64,000 nt of DNA from Membranipora membranacea (GCA_914767715.1 OU612072.1:21018001-21082000); one strand, 5' to 3'. Positions 12,727 through 26,450 are shown, counted from the first letter of the stretch. Notes: generated by a model from the sequence alone, not told the origin. Numbers and translations are program-made.

Positions 12727-14765
12727 TCACTGCGTTTCATACCCAAGAATTGTCTGACAATTCTGTACAATTCTAGAATTGTCAGAAACTGACCTATATA
12801 TCATTACCCAACCAGCAACCATTATTGTGTAATTTACCCTGCCTGCTAAATAAATTACTTTCATTATTGTTATTATATAGTCATAGTATAAGCCTTTACA
12901 GTTCTAGTCAATATCATACAATTGGATTGACATTGTATTCAATGAGTTTGTATTTAGATGACCAGGCAAGATATGCTGTAATGAATAGATATTGCTGTGC
13001 AAGGTAGCATCAAAATCTGTATTGCGGGAGGCCTAGGTTCAAATCCCGCCAGGGCAAATCTTTTCCTTTTGTTTCATCATGATGGAAAATGAAAGCATTC
13101 CCTTCGAATTGTTGGCTCACAATTTTTGTAAGCACAGAAAACTCTTAATAATGAGTATGATGACCCGACAAAATACTTATTTTCAACTCTTCTGTGTTGT
13201 ACCATACCCTATGTTATATTTTGTGCAATCTGTTAATATTGGCAGCAACTGCATAAATATAATACATCAGCTAAACTATGCTAGCAGAATTATCAGAAAA
13301 CTTTGCTACTAATATAAATGTACAACATCGCTCCCAAGATGAGCGAGGAATTACTTTGTATCAACCGTCCTACATGCCTAAGTGGAGAGAAGTGATATGT
13401 GAATGAGGCCATATTATCCACAGAACCACTGACTACTGAAAACATGCTGACTGATGCTTAAAAACTCAAACTTGGTGTCACAGCAAGTAGTATGAGTACT
13501 GATTATTGGCATAGTCTAAACTACGCTCCTTGTGATTATTGAGAGTGAATGGGTTTCAGCTATTTCTATTTGTTGGCCAAAGATGCTCTGAGCATGGAGT
13601 TAGCTCTGAATGTTATGGTATGTGGGCTGAGGGAGGCAAAGGTAAATCAACTATCGTAAGCCTGGTATATATTCATTACCTGTCTACAAAGGAGCTCTTG
13701 ATGTTATACTATATCATTCCCAGCCATCTCAGTTATATGGTGTACAGGAAGCAATGTTGGCATATTTCTTTCTCACTCTTGGATGGTAGTTCCCTAGTAG
13801 GTGTTGGCACTAGTACAGATAGTATTAAAATGTTAGACTAGTGCCAACACCGTTTAAAGTAATAAATTTTAATCTGTCAGCTTGAGAGCCACAACCAGGG
13901 AGGTTAGCCAATAACAGGCATAATTACATAATTAACTTGATATATTTGTTGTCAAAATTTTTAATTGTACAATTAAGTATAATTAACACTGTTTGTTAAT
14001 CCTTCATACACATTCCATTGCGCTTGTAACAAGTCATCATGTCACACTTGTGGAATCAGAGAGACAGGAGTCATTGTAAGCTGACCTAACTTCCTGTCTT
14101 TTGCTGCTGATAATGAATGCGGTGAGTTTTGAATTTCGCGAACATTCATTTTTATAATGATGGTTGTTTGGGTGTAATTGCAATCATAAGCATTCTTTGT
14201 CAGAAGAGTGAGGGAGGGGCGGGAAGTTGTAACATTTTATGCAAAGAGCTAGATAATTGTCCAAATTACATTTGTATAATTTTATCAAATTATTTCATCA
14301 AACTCTGCTTCAAAGCTCATCATTGTACAGAGTTATTATGTCAAGAATGAGATTGCCTCGCAAAAAAACCTTAAATTCTCTGGCGCCCTTATTCTCCAGT
14401 ATTTACAGAAAAGTTTCATTGATTTTCCGCGCTTCTTGGTCAACTTCAAGAGTTGAGCCAGCATTTACCCACAGGGTTGTCCATTTTAAAATCTACTGGT
14501 ACCTTATAAGTTCTGTGAAGGTTGCCTATGAATGCCAGTGTAAACAAAATGAACATTCTGACTGGCTTATTTTGATTATGACTTCATGGGTAAATAACTT
14601 GGATACCAACAATACATCCAATTATGCTTGGCTAAGATGTTGATGTCAATTGAAAGGTAAACAATTATTGGCAAATGGCACTGTGAGAATCTTGTTCAAA
14701 TTCAATAAGCTAATCTCATTGAAAATGATCAGGCAGATTAAACTGTACATTGTAGCCATTAATTG
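12727..14765 (+). repeat. Left arm of a 4.4-kb inverted repeat
   Basis: From 'tcactgcgtttcataccc' at 12727 to 'gtagccattaattg' ending at 14765, the sequence is the near-perfect reverse complement of 15073-17127. The arms are 2039 and 2055 bp with a 307-bp spacer. The left arm carries a 100-codon frame (13539-13841) whose counterpart in the right arm has many synonymous-looking and a few residue changes. Neither shows a known domain, and their parallel presence is explained by the inverted duplication. A shorter 128-codon frame (14257-14643) is not kept full length in the other arm. I do not call these genes. Confidence 0.85.
12993..13057 (+). other. tRNA-like 3' half in the left arm
   Basis: A B-box-like GGTTCAAATCC sits in GCGGGAGGCCTAGGTTCAAA and is followed by a CCCGCCAGGGCA stretch and then a short T-rich run. 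It resembles the T arm and acceptor 3' strand of an alanine-type tRNA, but the matching 5' acceptor strand is missing. Its right-arm counterpart (16796-16861, minus strand) has diverged in exactly this stretch. Probably a tRNA-derived relic. Confidence 0.35.
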
Positions 14766-15072
14766 AATTTTATGGTATATGAGTAGAGAGAAGCATGAGT
14801 AAATCAAACAGGCCTATCATTCAATGACACAATAGAACTCGTTTGTATAGAATGTCTGGTGGTCACTGGAAATTCTAAATTTATCAATGCAGCTGATAAT
14901 AATAATCTGAGAGCTTTGAAAGATTATCTGCCAAGAGGCTGTCCAGGCAATAATTTATCGCTTTAAAATTTAACAGCTGTAATGGCCCTGCAAGCCCCTA
15001 ATGTGAATTTGTTGAAATGATTGGAATTTCAGGCTGATAGAACCTTTAACATACCAAACTCTTTGATGCATG
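14766..15072. other. Spacer between the arms of the 4.4-kb inverted repeat
   Basis: Unique 307-bp AT-rich sequence between the two arms. It encodes no protein of note. If the locus is transcribed this would be the loop of a 2-kb hairpin RNA. Confidence 0.7.
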
Positions 15073-17127
15073 CAATTAATGGCTACAGTGTACAGTTTGA
15101 ACTGTCTGTCTGTCTGATCATTTTCAATGAGATTAGCTTATTATTGAATTTGAACAAGATTCTCACAGTGTCTATTTGCAAATTGTTTACCTTTCACTTG
15201 ACATCAACATCTTAGCCAAGCATAATTGGATGTATTGTTGGTATCCAAGTTATTTACCCATGAAGTCATAATCATGATAAGCCAGTAAGAATGTTAATTT
15301 CGTTTACACTGGCATTCATAGGCGACCTTCAAAGAACTTATAAGGTACCAGTAGATTTAAAAATGGACAACCCTGTGGATAAACACACAGATTATCATAT
15401 AATGCCGGCTCAACTCTTGAAGTTGACCAAGTAGCGCGGAAAATCAATGAAACTTATTTGTAAATACTGGAGAATAAGGGCGCCAGAGAATTTAAGGTTT
15501 TTTTTGCGAGGCAACAATCTCATTCTTGGCATAATAACTCTGTACAATGTCGAGCTTTGAAGCAGAGTTTGGTGAAATAATTTGATAAAAATAAATAAAT
15601 GGAATTTGGACAATTATCTTGTATTTTGCATAAAATGTTACGACTTCCCGCCCCCTCACTCTTCCGTCAAAGAATGATCATGATTGCACTAACACCCAAA
15701 CAACCATCATTATAAAAATGAATATTCGCGAAATTAAAAACTCACGGCATTCATTATTCGCAGCAAAAGACAGGAAGTTAGGTCAGCTTACAATGACTCC
15801 TGTCTCTCTGATTCCACAAGTGTGTCATGATGCCTTGCTACAAGTGCAATGGAATGTGTGTGAAGGATTAACAAACAGTGTTAATTATACTTAATTGGAC
15901 AATCAAAAATTTTGACAACAAGGAAATCAAGGTAGTTATGTAATTATGCCTGTTATTGGCCAACCTCCCTGCTTGTGGCACTCAAGCTGACAGATTAAAA
16001 TTTATTACATTAAACGGTGTTGCCACTAGTCTATCATTTTAATACTATCTGTACTAGTGCCAACACCTACTAGGGGACTACCATCCAAGAGTGAGAGAGA
16101 ACTATGCCAAAATTGTTTCCTGTACACCATATAACTGAGATGGCTGAGAATGATATAGTATAACATCAAGAGCTCCTTTATAGACAGGTAATGAATATAT
16201 ACCAGGCTTACGATAGTTGATTTACCTTTGCCTCCCTCAGCCCATATACCATAACATTCAGAGCTAACTCCATGCTCAGAGCATCTTTGGCTAACAAATA
16301 GAAATAGCTGAATGTCATTCACTCTCAATAATCACAATGAGCGTAGTTTAGACTATGCCAATACTTGCTGTGACACCAAGTTTGAGTTTTTTTTAGCATC
16401 AGTCAGCATATTTTCAGTGGTCAGTGGTTCTGTGGAAAATATGGCCTCAATCACATATCACTTCTCTCCACTTAGGCATGTAGGACAGTTGATACAAAGT
16501 AATTCCTTGCTCATCTGGTGAGTGATTTTGTACATTTTTAGTAGTAGCAAAGTTTTCTGATAATTCTGCTAGCATAGTTTAGCTGATGTATTATATTTAT
16601 GCAGTTGCTGCCAATATTAACAGATTGCACAAAATATAACGTAGGGTATGGTACAACACATAGGAGTTGAAAATAAGTATTTTGTCGGGTCATCATACTC
16701 ATTACTAAGAGTTTTCTGTGCTTACAAATATTTTCAGCCAACATTTCGAATGGAATGCTTTCAATTTGTATCATAATGAAACGAAAAGAAAAGATTTGCC
16801 CCGGTGGGGGTTTGAACCTGGGCCTTCTGCAATATAGATTTTGATGCTACCTTGCACAGCAATATCTATTCATTACAGCATATCTTGCCTGGTCATCTAA
16901 ATACAAACTCATTGAATACAATGTCAATCCAATTGTATGATATTGACTAGAACTGTAAAGGCTTATACTATGACTATATAATAACAATAATGAAAGTAAT
17001 TTATTTAGCAGGCAGGGTAAATTACACAATAATGGTTGCTGGTTGGGTAATGATATATAGGTCAGTTTCTGACAATTCTAGAATTGTACAGAATTGTCAG
17101 ACAATTCTTGGGTATGAAACGCAGTGA
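15073..17127 (-). repeat. Right arm of the 4.4-kb inverted repeat
   Basis: Reverse complement of 12727-14765, ending at the 'cgcagtga' that mirrors the left outer end. The 100-codon frame on the minus strand (16026-16328) mirrors 13539-13841. A 60-codon frame (16847-17029) is identical to its left-arm mate (12825-13007), so parts of the arms have not diverged at all. No convincing target-site duplication flanks the pair. Confidence 0.85.
16796..16861 (-). other. tRNA-like 3' half in the right arm
   Basis: Minus-strand counterpart of 12993-13057. The B-box region now reads CCAGGTTCAAACCCCC. Changes relative to the left arm are clustered here, while neighbouring sequence is nearly identical. 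Confidence 0.3.
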
Positions 17128-17989
17128 CTGTGGGTAGTTTTTATGACGAGGCTTAGCTCCATATCCTGTAACGCAACAGCAGAGAGAACTGATATCCGGC
17201 TTTAGAATGCAGTCTTACCTAATTGGTTACCCACGGTGATATCCTGATTTAGATATCACTGTTCATTTCCTCGGGTAACACAAAAGCCAAGGTGTACAAT
17301 AAATCATTTTAAAGACTGTTTCCTTGTGAAAAAAACGATTGATGACTGATATTGTAATACCATACTTATGCTGTTTAACCCACACATGTACATAGACTAA
17401 AGAAAATGAGCCATACCTCTTTGAGAGAATATGGTTGATGATCAGCTCTGGACGACCATCTCATCATCAAAAAATACATGCAGTTGATCCGGGAGGGAAA
17501 TGTTAGGGGGAGATACATGTTTACTGTTTGTGTAGCTGATGTAAATCTGTACAAGAATACCATGTTTTTTGAGGTATAAAGAAGCCGAATTGAGCGATAG
17601 AAACCATCACTTCATCAAAAAAATACATAAAATGATTAATTTGAAAGTGAGTTTGTGAGAAGAAATGTACTGCTTTCAAATACAACATATCACATATCAC
17701 ACTGTACTGATAACCATACATTTCATGAACTTCAGTCACAGAAGAGTCACCTAGTGTATTTTCTCTCTCCATGAATTTATGATCTCCCACAACTTTTGGT
17801 CTTCAAAAAGATTCAAATTGTCTTCCCCTATCTCATTAAGATTATAGGGAGTTGTCCTCTCAGAGGAAAAGTGGGAATAACTTCTTCAATCTTTCAAATA
17901 CTCCAATAGAGAGAGGACGCTGTTGGTATGAAAAGAAGGCAAGGTTTCGTCACTCACTGCATCCTGGAGAATGCATGGTGAGGTAGGGG
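17128..17989. other. No gene recognised
   Basis: On the minus strand two frames (17375-17563 and 17521-17790) contain loosely similar stretches around 'MYF', as if a 100-bp segment had been duplicated locally near 17440-17500 and 17565-17645. I recognise no domain. The duplicated GATA-module block begins just to the right. Confidence 0.35.
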
Positions 17990-18055
17990 GTGTGCTAACC
18001 ATTATTTGGATTTCAATATATGTATCCTGGCGACGATTAACCGGATCATAATTAT

Positions 18056-20238
18056 GATAAGAGCATCAACTTCACGTGTCACTGCAGGAGAATTATAGCA
18101 TTGTTGATGCGAGGATGCCTTATCAATGCTAAGCTCGCATGGCTGCTAATTAGGAAAAGTCACACTTCTTGTTCTACATGAACTCTTAATATTTCACGAC
18201 TTAGCGCTAAGTTCACCAATCACCTGATAAGACTGCCAGGTGAACCTTTCACTTTGTGTTGTTGATTGCTGATGACGCAAGTATCTCTTATCAATGTAAA
18301 TATTGCAAGACGCGGATGTTCGTGTTACACATCTGATAATAGCATAGAATTCACCTCTCACAATACGGTTGATGAGTGCGTCTTATCGGTCGAAGTGCTG
18401 GATACGTCATGGCAACACACGCTGTGTTTGCTTTTTGGCTTTAGCATGCCTATCAATATATCTAACTCTAATATCATGCTTCATCCTCTACTGTATTATG
18501 AATTGTGTTACGCTATAAAATGCACTGTTCCTACAATTGAATAGCAGTGGGTGAACCCTTGTCACCCGGCTACATAAGGGCCACAGCTATTTGTTTGTGG
18601 CTGTGCAACAAGCCTACAGTTTATGCGAATAAGACCATTAATCCATGCCTGATAAGGGTAGAACAGTAATAATAATGATTCAGGATATATTTGGCAAATA
18701 ATTTGATAGGTTGTTTGTGTTGCATATGGGATAAAGCATGAAGGTCGAGGGTCTAAAATGCACAATGATTAGGAACTAATTGTACCCTGAGAGGGCACAA
18801 CTCTTAGGTTAATCTGTTTCATTTTGGAGGTGAGTTCGAGCATAGCTAGATTCAAGCAGTCACTGAGGGTACATTTTAACATATCCCTTTCATGTGTATA
18901 CCATATATGAATGTTAAACAATGTAACCTGGCAAAGGGCGTGTTTTTGTTGTTGGCAAAAAGTACTTGCAGGATATTTATGATAAGAGTGCAAAATACAC
19001 ACTTTGCGGTGGGAGTACTAAATATTGGTGACATGAGACGGTCTTATCAATGATAAGTGCGCAAGACAGCGCCCTATTAAAAGTCATGCTTGTTCTATGT
19101 AAGTTCCAAATATTCACCTCTTTTGGCTAGATGCGTCTAACATTTGATAAGATATCCTTTCACTGGATATTATCGAATACTGTTGCACGAGTTTCTCTTA
19201 TCTATGTAAATTCTACAAGGTCAGTAATAAAGACAAAGTCACGTCTCATGGTCTCCCTTGATTAAACGTACATAACCAGATGGTGACGATTCGCGTCACA
19301 CAACTGATAAGAGCAAGCAATTGACCACTAACTTTGATTTTTTCTGATTTTAGGGCTGCGCCAATACCAAAATCTTATTCAGCTTATACTGTGCAACTCA
19401 CTTCAAGTTCATTGAACAATGCTCATGAGCTGCTGGACATAACCTCCAATATCCAAGGAATTGGGAAGAAGTCTAAGTCAATTTATTTTCAAAATGGTAT
19501 GCCAAAGGGAAAAAATATCTATTTCAATGCTCAGCCCTAATCTTGGGGAGAAAGTTGCAGTTAACTCACTGTGTTAGATTAAATTCAGAGTCACAAAGCT
19601 ATTGGTATGTAATATCATGCATTACAGTGATGAACCAATGGTATCCAGGAGACATGAACTGATAGCACAGCCCATCCCTCCACCCTCTGAAGTTATTCAT
19701 CATTCTCAGAGCTGTAAACGATGAACTCACTCTAATTTCAGCAGAATGTGTCATCCCACCTTTCTTTCTTGACTATACCTTGTTTTGATTTCTAACTATA
19801 ATCCTGGTTGAATTGTTTGCATCATCTTTGTCTTAGGAGTGTCGAATTCATATTTTGCTGCAGGAGATCTAAACATTGTTACGTGAGAAGGTCTTATCAA
19901 TGCTTAGTTCAAGAGGCACTGAAATAGGAAAAGTCAAAGATTCTATTCTACATGAATTCTAAATATTTAACCACTTACATGCAGTGTACATGCATCTGAC
20001 ATCTGATAAGCTCACCAAGTAGGCCTTTCACTTGTTCTTATGGAATACTGTTAATCCTGTTGACGCAAAGTTTCTCTTATCAATGTTATTATTGCAAGGT
20101 CAGAAATAAACACATCGTCCCATCGCATGTTCAGTAATTCAATATATTACCAAATGGCTTGCGTCACACATTTGGTAAGAGCACAGTAATTAACCACTCA
20201 TCGCTAGTTGCCGAAAATAATTGATGTCTCTCCTTATC
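18056..20238. repeat. Array of inverted-GATA modules, locus 2 (three groups), 3' of NHL gene A
   Basis: GATAAGAG or close variants start at 18056, 18226 and 18334, then 18981, 19146 and 19306, then a degraded set near 19834, 20005 and 20174. Most are paired with CTTATC 50-70 bp later (18119, 18287, 18382, 19043, 19197, 19893, 20076, 20233). Group spacing is about 925 and 855 bp. The first two groups align with 5069-6296; the last part aligns with 41740-42850. The array ends about 460 bp beyond the stop codon of NHL gene A, so it may include its 3' flank. No coding sequence is supported. Confidence 0.8.
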
Positions 20239-20698
20239 AGTGCAAATAATAGCACATTCCTTCATTTAACTGCCAAGCATGACTAAGCTCCTTTCTCCCT
20301 GCTTTAAAATTTGCATTGTATCATAGGCATAAAGTTGTGACCATCGAGTCTTGTATTTAGATTGATTATAAGGTAATATAATATAGGTAAACATTTTTTT
20401 CCTACAATTAATTCAGATTAACGGCCAATGTTGCTGGAAAGTTTTTATGCAAATAATTAAGGAATAATCACATGTTATAAAAAGAAAGGAAGTGAGAGTT
20501 CTAGGATGTAGGTAGGGTAGCACAGCCCCCTGACTTACCTCTGCCACTATCCCCTATGAACTAAGTTTAAATCAAGCATCATGCAATGAATCAATGTAAT
20601 CACAAGGTAGATTAATTATGTAAGTAGCTTCTGTCATTTTAATCCCTACTAAAGGCCCATACTGTGAAGTGACGCAACCTGGTTTAACGTGTTACTTT

Positions 20699-23600
20699 TT
20701 AGACACAGGAATCTGTTCTCTTGTCATACTTTTCATTATGAAGACATAAAGAAGTTAGCACCAGCTCAGCGTACGCCCCTGTCTTTGTCTTTGTTGGATA
20801 GACCAGCCTACAAGATGGGAAAACAGAATAACATCAATTGACTGTTGGGTTTGGTGTTTCAGAATTATCAGAATCTGACTAGCATATCTTTTCATGACAA
20901 ATATAAAAGAAAATAAAGTGAAATTCGGGACAACAATATTAGAATCACTCACGGAGGCGTTCTACTGATGACCACAATATTCAGTATTGGGTATCTGCTC
21001 TCTTCAAGGAGACTGTCTGTTAGTCTCTGCTTCAGTCCTACAGGGATTTCTGTAACTGTGCCATCAAATGTTACATCAGTAGACCAGGTCACTGTCAGGG
21101 TATCATTGTCACAGCTCAGCTTTGCCTTAGAACCAACCTTAGGGATGCAGTCTACAAATCAAATTCCATACAATATGGATGGTCTGGTATTAAAACATAC
21201 ACTGTTTGATTCTTTTTGCCTGCTCCATCATTCAACTCCTCCAAAGCCTAATTACATGTTCAACACTGGCTTTGAGTTTGCTAGTTCTGGCTCTGAAGAT
21301 TTTAACCTTTGTAATATCTATATTGCCATTTATATGCAGTTTTGACATTGTAAACAAATTGTTAGCTAGCATGAAAGGTAAATTAACCATTCGTTTCAAT
21401 ATTAGGTATCAACCAGTCTATAATCATTCTTTGTGAACGTATGATAAGGTATATCCTTCGTAAATAAAAGTACTGAGGTTTAGTCTGAAGGTAACGGTCA
21501 TGTTCTATGTCCTATCCTGTGTATTTGCTAAGTGAAGATATCTGTAATGAAGCACTTACCCTGTTTACATATTTCTCTTATCTGGTTGTCATTACCATCG
21601 GCGGTGACTTTTAGAGTAGATAGCGCGACCGTGTCAGTCAGTACTGTACACTTTATATTATCATACCTAGCAACGAGATCTACTCCTCTCACCAACAAGT
21701 AATCTGCAATATTACTAAACCATGGTTAATACCACTCAGGGCATGACTGTAAGAATTATACAGGGATTTGCAGTTTTCTGTATGGTATTGGAGCTATTTT
21801 CAATAAACTGGCACTACCTTGGAATATAATACTGGCATTAGGTATTGAAATAAATACTGCATTCTCTACCTTTGATTTCTACTTCTAGTGAACAGTTGGT
21901 ATTTCTCCCTTTTATACGATAATTGTAAACCCCCACAGGTAGTTCTAGTGTATGAGTAGTGCCATCCAGTGTGAGGTCAAGCGCTGATAACCCAGTAGAA
22001 GGAGAGGCAACTCCTCTGATTACCTCTGGACACTCTTCATTCTTAGATATTGTACCTGTAAAATTATATTACTCATAATAAAGGTTGAACAACATCTAGT
22101 AGATATAGGTAATGAAAAGTCACCAATTTTGTCCTAAAAGGAACAAAAAACACATGGTCTTGGCGGCTACCAGCAGTATTTAACATATAGCTGAGCTACA
22201 TTATGATACTGATAAGTTATTAAAGCCCAAATGGCCAGTAAGTCATATCGGATTAGGTGCATGTGTACCGAGTTATGCAGGCCTAGATGACTGTGTCTTT
22301 GTTTTCAAGCACAAAAATGGATGATCATGAGCGGCCAAAAATTTGAATATGATGAGGTATGTGTATAATCACCATTATTTATCACCAAAACTTTTATGGG
22401 TGGCTTAAAATGGCTATAAATTATTTATATTATACTCACTGTTGTTTATGACTATAATATTTATAGTGCAGTTGTCTTCATAAATCACATGAGTACCGAC
22501 AGGTAAACTTGTGTTTACACTTGGAGTCACCTCGACTAATGCTCGCCCCTCATCAGATGTCACAAAGAGAGTCATGTTTCTGTCCTGACAAGGCACCCTA
22601 GGAGTAGTTCCTGCAGTTGAAATAAATATTGATTATTTCTGTGAGGATACTATTCAATATTATAGGAGAAAAAATAGTGTCTGGTAGACATACATTTAGT
22701 TTGGGTTCTGAGTTTAGGTACTTGTGAACCAAGTATTTGAGATGGTATAATTCATTCAACGGGCAGCAAGGTATTTTAATGGATAGCTTGAATTAATTGG
22801 CAATCAATTATTTATATTTATACCCACCGTTATTAATGACTATAATGTTTATAGTACAGCCGCTTATATGGATCACATGTCTACCCACAACAAACTCAGT
22901 CTGTATGTCAGGAATTATGTCCACTTGTGCTTTCTCCTCATCGGATGCCACATAGAGAGTCAAGTTTCTGTCCTGACAAGGTCTTTCGGTGGTAGTTATA
23001 TGGGTAGTAGTTGATGGTGTGGTAGTTGTAGGTATTGACATAGTTTTCGGTTTTGGATCTAAAAAATAAACGAGTTTGATTTGGTTGGGTTGGTTTGAAC
23101 ACCTCATTCAAATAAAACAAAAATGTGGTGAAGTGGGATTTTTACATGCTCCATCCACCGATGACTGCACTGCTAGCCGGTCAGTCACATATCGAGGTAC
23201 CAAAAATTCACCACATACTACTCTGCTTTATGATTTAGTTATTTCCAATATCCTTTTATTGAGTTATCTTTTCATGTGAGGCAATGAGGTAAATCTTATC
23301 GAATATCTACTATTTATTGAAAAGATCTATTTTCCTCTAACATGAATATCAGGCAGGGATAGGTAAAGTAATAGAAATGACCAGCATGTACTTACCTATA
23401 AACTCAACATGAGATAGCAATATATATATTGTGTACTCACATATGAACTGCTGGATCCTCTTGTTTTGTCCGACAAACAGTGAGTTATTTGTGATGAGTA
23501 GAGACCAGGGGAAGAACACACATCCTGAGCAGGGATCCAGTGTGGATACTCTGTCTGTATTCATTTCTACGAGTCGGATCTTGTTATTGCCCCAGTCAGC

Positions 23601-25344
23601 CACAAGCAATGTCTGATTACCTATGAATAAGGGGCCACATGGGTAGTTGAATAGTGAGTTTAGTAGAGTGCTGTCTGTGTATCCTGAGGTCCTTGGTGAT
23701 CCTGAGATCAGTGTTATTGTTTTCTCTCTATATGTGACGCGGTGGAGAGCGTGATTACTGTATGCTGTGACATACAGATTCCCGTTGTCATCCTGTGTCA
23801 GGTATGAGATAGACTGGAGGCGGTCGGACTTGACGAAAGTACCAACAGAGGCTGAGCTTACATCGACTGTCCTCACAGCCTTGTTAAGCCGGTCAGTGAC
23901 GAGAAGCTGACTGACATCTTTATTGTCTCTGATTACAGACAAGGGATAGTAGAACTGACCGGGGAGACCGTCTGTGTATCCTCGTGACTGACACTGTCCA
24001 GAGAAGACAGAGGTGATCCCTGTGTGACGGTTAATCTCTCTCAGACAGTGATTACTATAGTCAACTACAAGTATACGCCTATCTGTGACTTGTGTGAATC
24101 CTCGGATATAGTTGAACCTAGCCTCAGTTCCTCTCCCCTCTCTGTATCCACTCTTAGAAGCATTCCCGGCTATGTTCGCAGATGTTGTTCTATTGCTGGT
24201 CTTCAGTGAGTGCTCGTCAGTGTACAGTATGTGACCAGGTTTGAAAAGATCTTTTTCTAGGTGATAAACATAGTAAGAGGTGGTGGTGAAGTTTGTAGCT
24301 GTAGATCTCTCTAATCTGTAAGATTAATATTGTAAACATATAAATATATGTAAATGGATGATGTTGGTTAATTTGATCGTATTAACCCAGTAATTATTGA
24401 ACAAAAAAACCACAGATATTGCAAATGCAATATTTTAAATTCATAATTTAAATGAAGTGTATTTTTCGTATTCTAAGTATTCATGTGCTGGTGGGTGAAT
24501 CAAATATATCAGAATTATTAATTTTCCCAAAATTGATTCAAATGGATAATTGTGTTTTCTATCAACCAATAAAATTTAAATGCAGGTTATGCACCAGACA
24601 CCAAAAAATAAAATATTTTACATGCGGCTTTTGTTCACAGTAAATTTTGGTTATTTGGAGTTGTCTCATGTTGTACACCATGAGGAGGCAATACACAAAA
24701 TTTCCATTAAGCGACCTAACTTCAAAACCTTGATTAAAACAGATATTTGCTTCAATTAATCAACAAAAATGTTTGCATTGTATAAATTACAAAAAAGTAA
24801 CAGCTTGTACCAAAAGTAATGTGTAATATCACAAAACACAAGAAGGAATGAAACGATCAAATGATTAGTTCACTGTACATTGCCTACCCTGAATCTGATA
24901 TTTTTACTAAAGGATATTCTAGCATAGAACTCAGAAGGCTTTCAAACCCATATTTATCACATCAATGGGAAGTGACTCACCGATCAACTAGAGACTGGGT
25001 ATCCTGTTCCATACACCACCCGGTCTTTAGTGTCACACAACATAACACCTGTCAAAACAATGATGGTAATAATTAAGTTTGTTACAAAAGAAATAAGCAA
25101 TGTACTGTAGGTTAGGGGGGGGGAGGCACCTCCCATATAAAGAGAATACTGATTCCCCATTGAGACACTCTGCACACTCATCATATAAGTGTTATGTCAG
25201 GGTTAAAGTATGTCACGCTTGTAATCTTCCGTACTATAACTACTTCTTTTTTTTCAGGATTATTACATAATATCAATTTTAAGGTTATAATTGAATTGCA
25301 ATTCACATTGTACTTACAAGGAAAAGTGCCAGTCTCAGCTCCAT
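20699..25344 (-). CDS. Secreted NHL-repeat protein, paralog A (complete, 9 coding exons, 669 aa)
   Basis: Coding exons from 5' to 3' on the minus strand: 25344-25318, 25048-24981, 24315-23441, 23058-22828, 22610-22440, 22055-21870, 21703-21560, 21151-20953, 20807-20699. All junctions are AG/GT and the phases run 0, 2, then 1 through five introns, then 2, giving 2010 nt with no internal stop. Exons 1-2 encode the hydrophobic signal peptide MELRLALFLVLCCVTLKTG. Exon 3 (about residues 32-324) holds at least four NHL-type strands, for example YSNHCLREINRHTG, LLVTDRLNKAVRTVD, NLYVTAYSNHALHRV and WGNNKIRLVEMNTDRV, expected to fold as a beta-propeller. Exon 4 starts with a Thr/Pro linker (about 326-350), then a module beginning PCQDRN and ending CTINIIVINN; exon 5 repeats that module. 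Exons 6-8 are further small Cys-containing segments, and exon 9 ends in KYDKRTDSCV. No membrane segment follows, so it is probably secreted. NHL propellers usually bind protein, carbohydrate or RNA ligands; the ligand here is unknown. Confidence 0.9.
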
Positions 25345-25520
25345 GATTTTCAACAGGCCTAATATCTTCGTCGGACTATAGCAATATTGATTATAAACCT
25401 CTAGTCTCTCCTCAGTACGGTAAATTAATGAACTGGCAGTGAACATAAACCCGCTGCGGAGGTATTTAGCTAGCGGCAACTAATATTTAACCAGTTATCT
25501 TTTATGTGCGTCAACCTTCA

Positions 25521-25587
25521 GATAAGAGAGCCGAGTAAACCTTTCTCTGCCTGGTACTAAATACTGTTGACGTAGGAATCTCTTATC
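25521..25587. promoter_or_regulatory. Inverted GATA-site pair upstream of NHL gene A
   Basis: GATAAGAG (25521-25528) and its exact reverse complement CTCTTATC (25580-25587) bracket a 51-bp interior, at 177 and 236 bp upstream of the start codon. TGATAA/AGATAAG cores are the classic GATA-factor site. Gene B has the same pair at the same distances. A degraded second module lies about 170 bp farther upstream (near 25688-25785). That it drives transcription is inference. Confidence 0.5.
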
Positions 25588-25599
25588 AGTGTAAACATT

Positions 25600-26450
25600 T
25601 AAAGGTAGCTATATCGGACAAAATCGTGTGTCCTGTTTTAACATAGTCCCCATTATTGAACCAGGGTACTGCTGTGTGCGTCAGAGACCTGATTAGAAGG
25701 ACAAGTGAAACTTTCAGTGCTCAGTACTCAATCATGCTGATACAATGATTCGTATATCACTGTAAATGTTACAGGAGGCAACAAACTTAAATTCCATGAA
25801 AAAGGATGTAAATGTTGGCATGCCTACCTGAGTTTTACTTGATGAGGCCCGATATTTACAAGTCTATGTCTGTTGCATCAATTAAGCTATAATGATAATA
25901 AGGAGTGACAACTCTTTGTTTCTCATCAATATCTCTCTAACGGCACACAATTCTTGTGGTGTTGTTGATGGTGTAACAATTATACCTGTTCCTGTAATTG
26001 TTGATGAGGTTTATCAAGGGGCCTGATGTTTACAAGTCTGAGCTGGTTCGATCAACTGAGCTACAATGATATTAACAAAGGATGACAGCACACACTTCTA
26101 GCGCGTATCAATTTTAGCCAATTTATTAATAGCTATCTTTTATTCAATTGCATTGCATGGATCTCATGACATCAAACTACCTTAACCTTACATACTAGCA
26201 ATAATAGATTTGCAGCGTCTAACTTCTATACGTAAACTGCCGTAAATACCTGATGCCCTTAACTTGTAGAAACCATTAATGATAAGCTCAATGAGAAAAA
26301 GTACTTTATGTGTACGTACAAAGAACCCGTCAATTCAGCATCGCTTACAATTATACAAAGCCTCCGTGATTATTTAGTACATGATGGATTGATAATTTTT
26401 TATGTTTGTAACAAACTTCATTATTCATTTACAAGGCATCCTTGATATTT
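25600..26450. repeat. Duplicated 5' flank of NHL gene A
   Basis: Closely similar in the same orientation to 49240-49900 upstream of gene B, including phrases around 'ggcccgatatttacaagtc' and 'ttagccaatttattaat'. The part from about 26100 also resembles 3590-4740 and 36540-37690. No gene is seen. The similarity stops abruptly at about 26450, where a SINE-like sequence begins. Confidence 0.7.

Noticed and set aside
13539-13841. 100-codon frame conserved in both arms of the inverted repeat, with a GGKGKST phrase that fits a P-loop pattern
   Set aside because: The duplicate is explained by the inverted repeat itself, the protein has no NTPase context beyond the short pattern, and arm-to-arm changes are not clearly biased to silent sites by eye.
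21206-21436. Plus-strand frames across the NHL exons and introns (for example 20968-21345, 23431-23616, 24024-24209, 47644-47829)
   Set aside because: Shadows of the minus-strand coding exons or intron sequence without splice or domain support.
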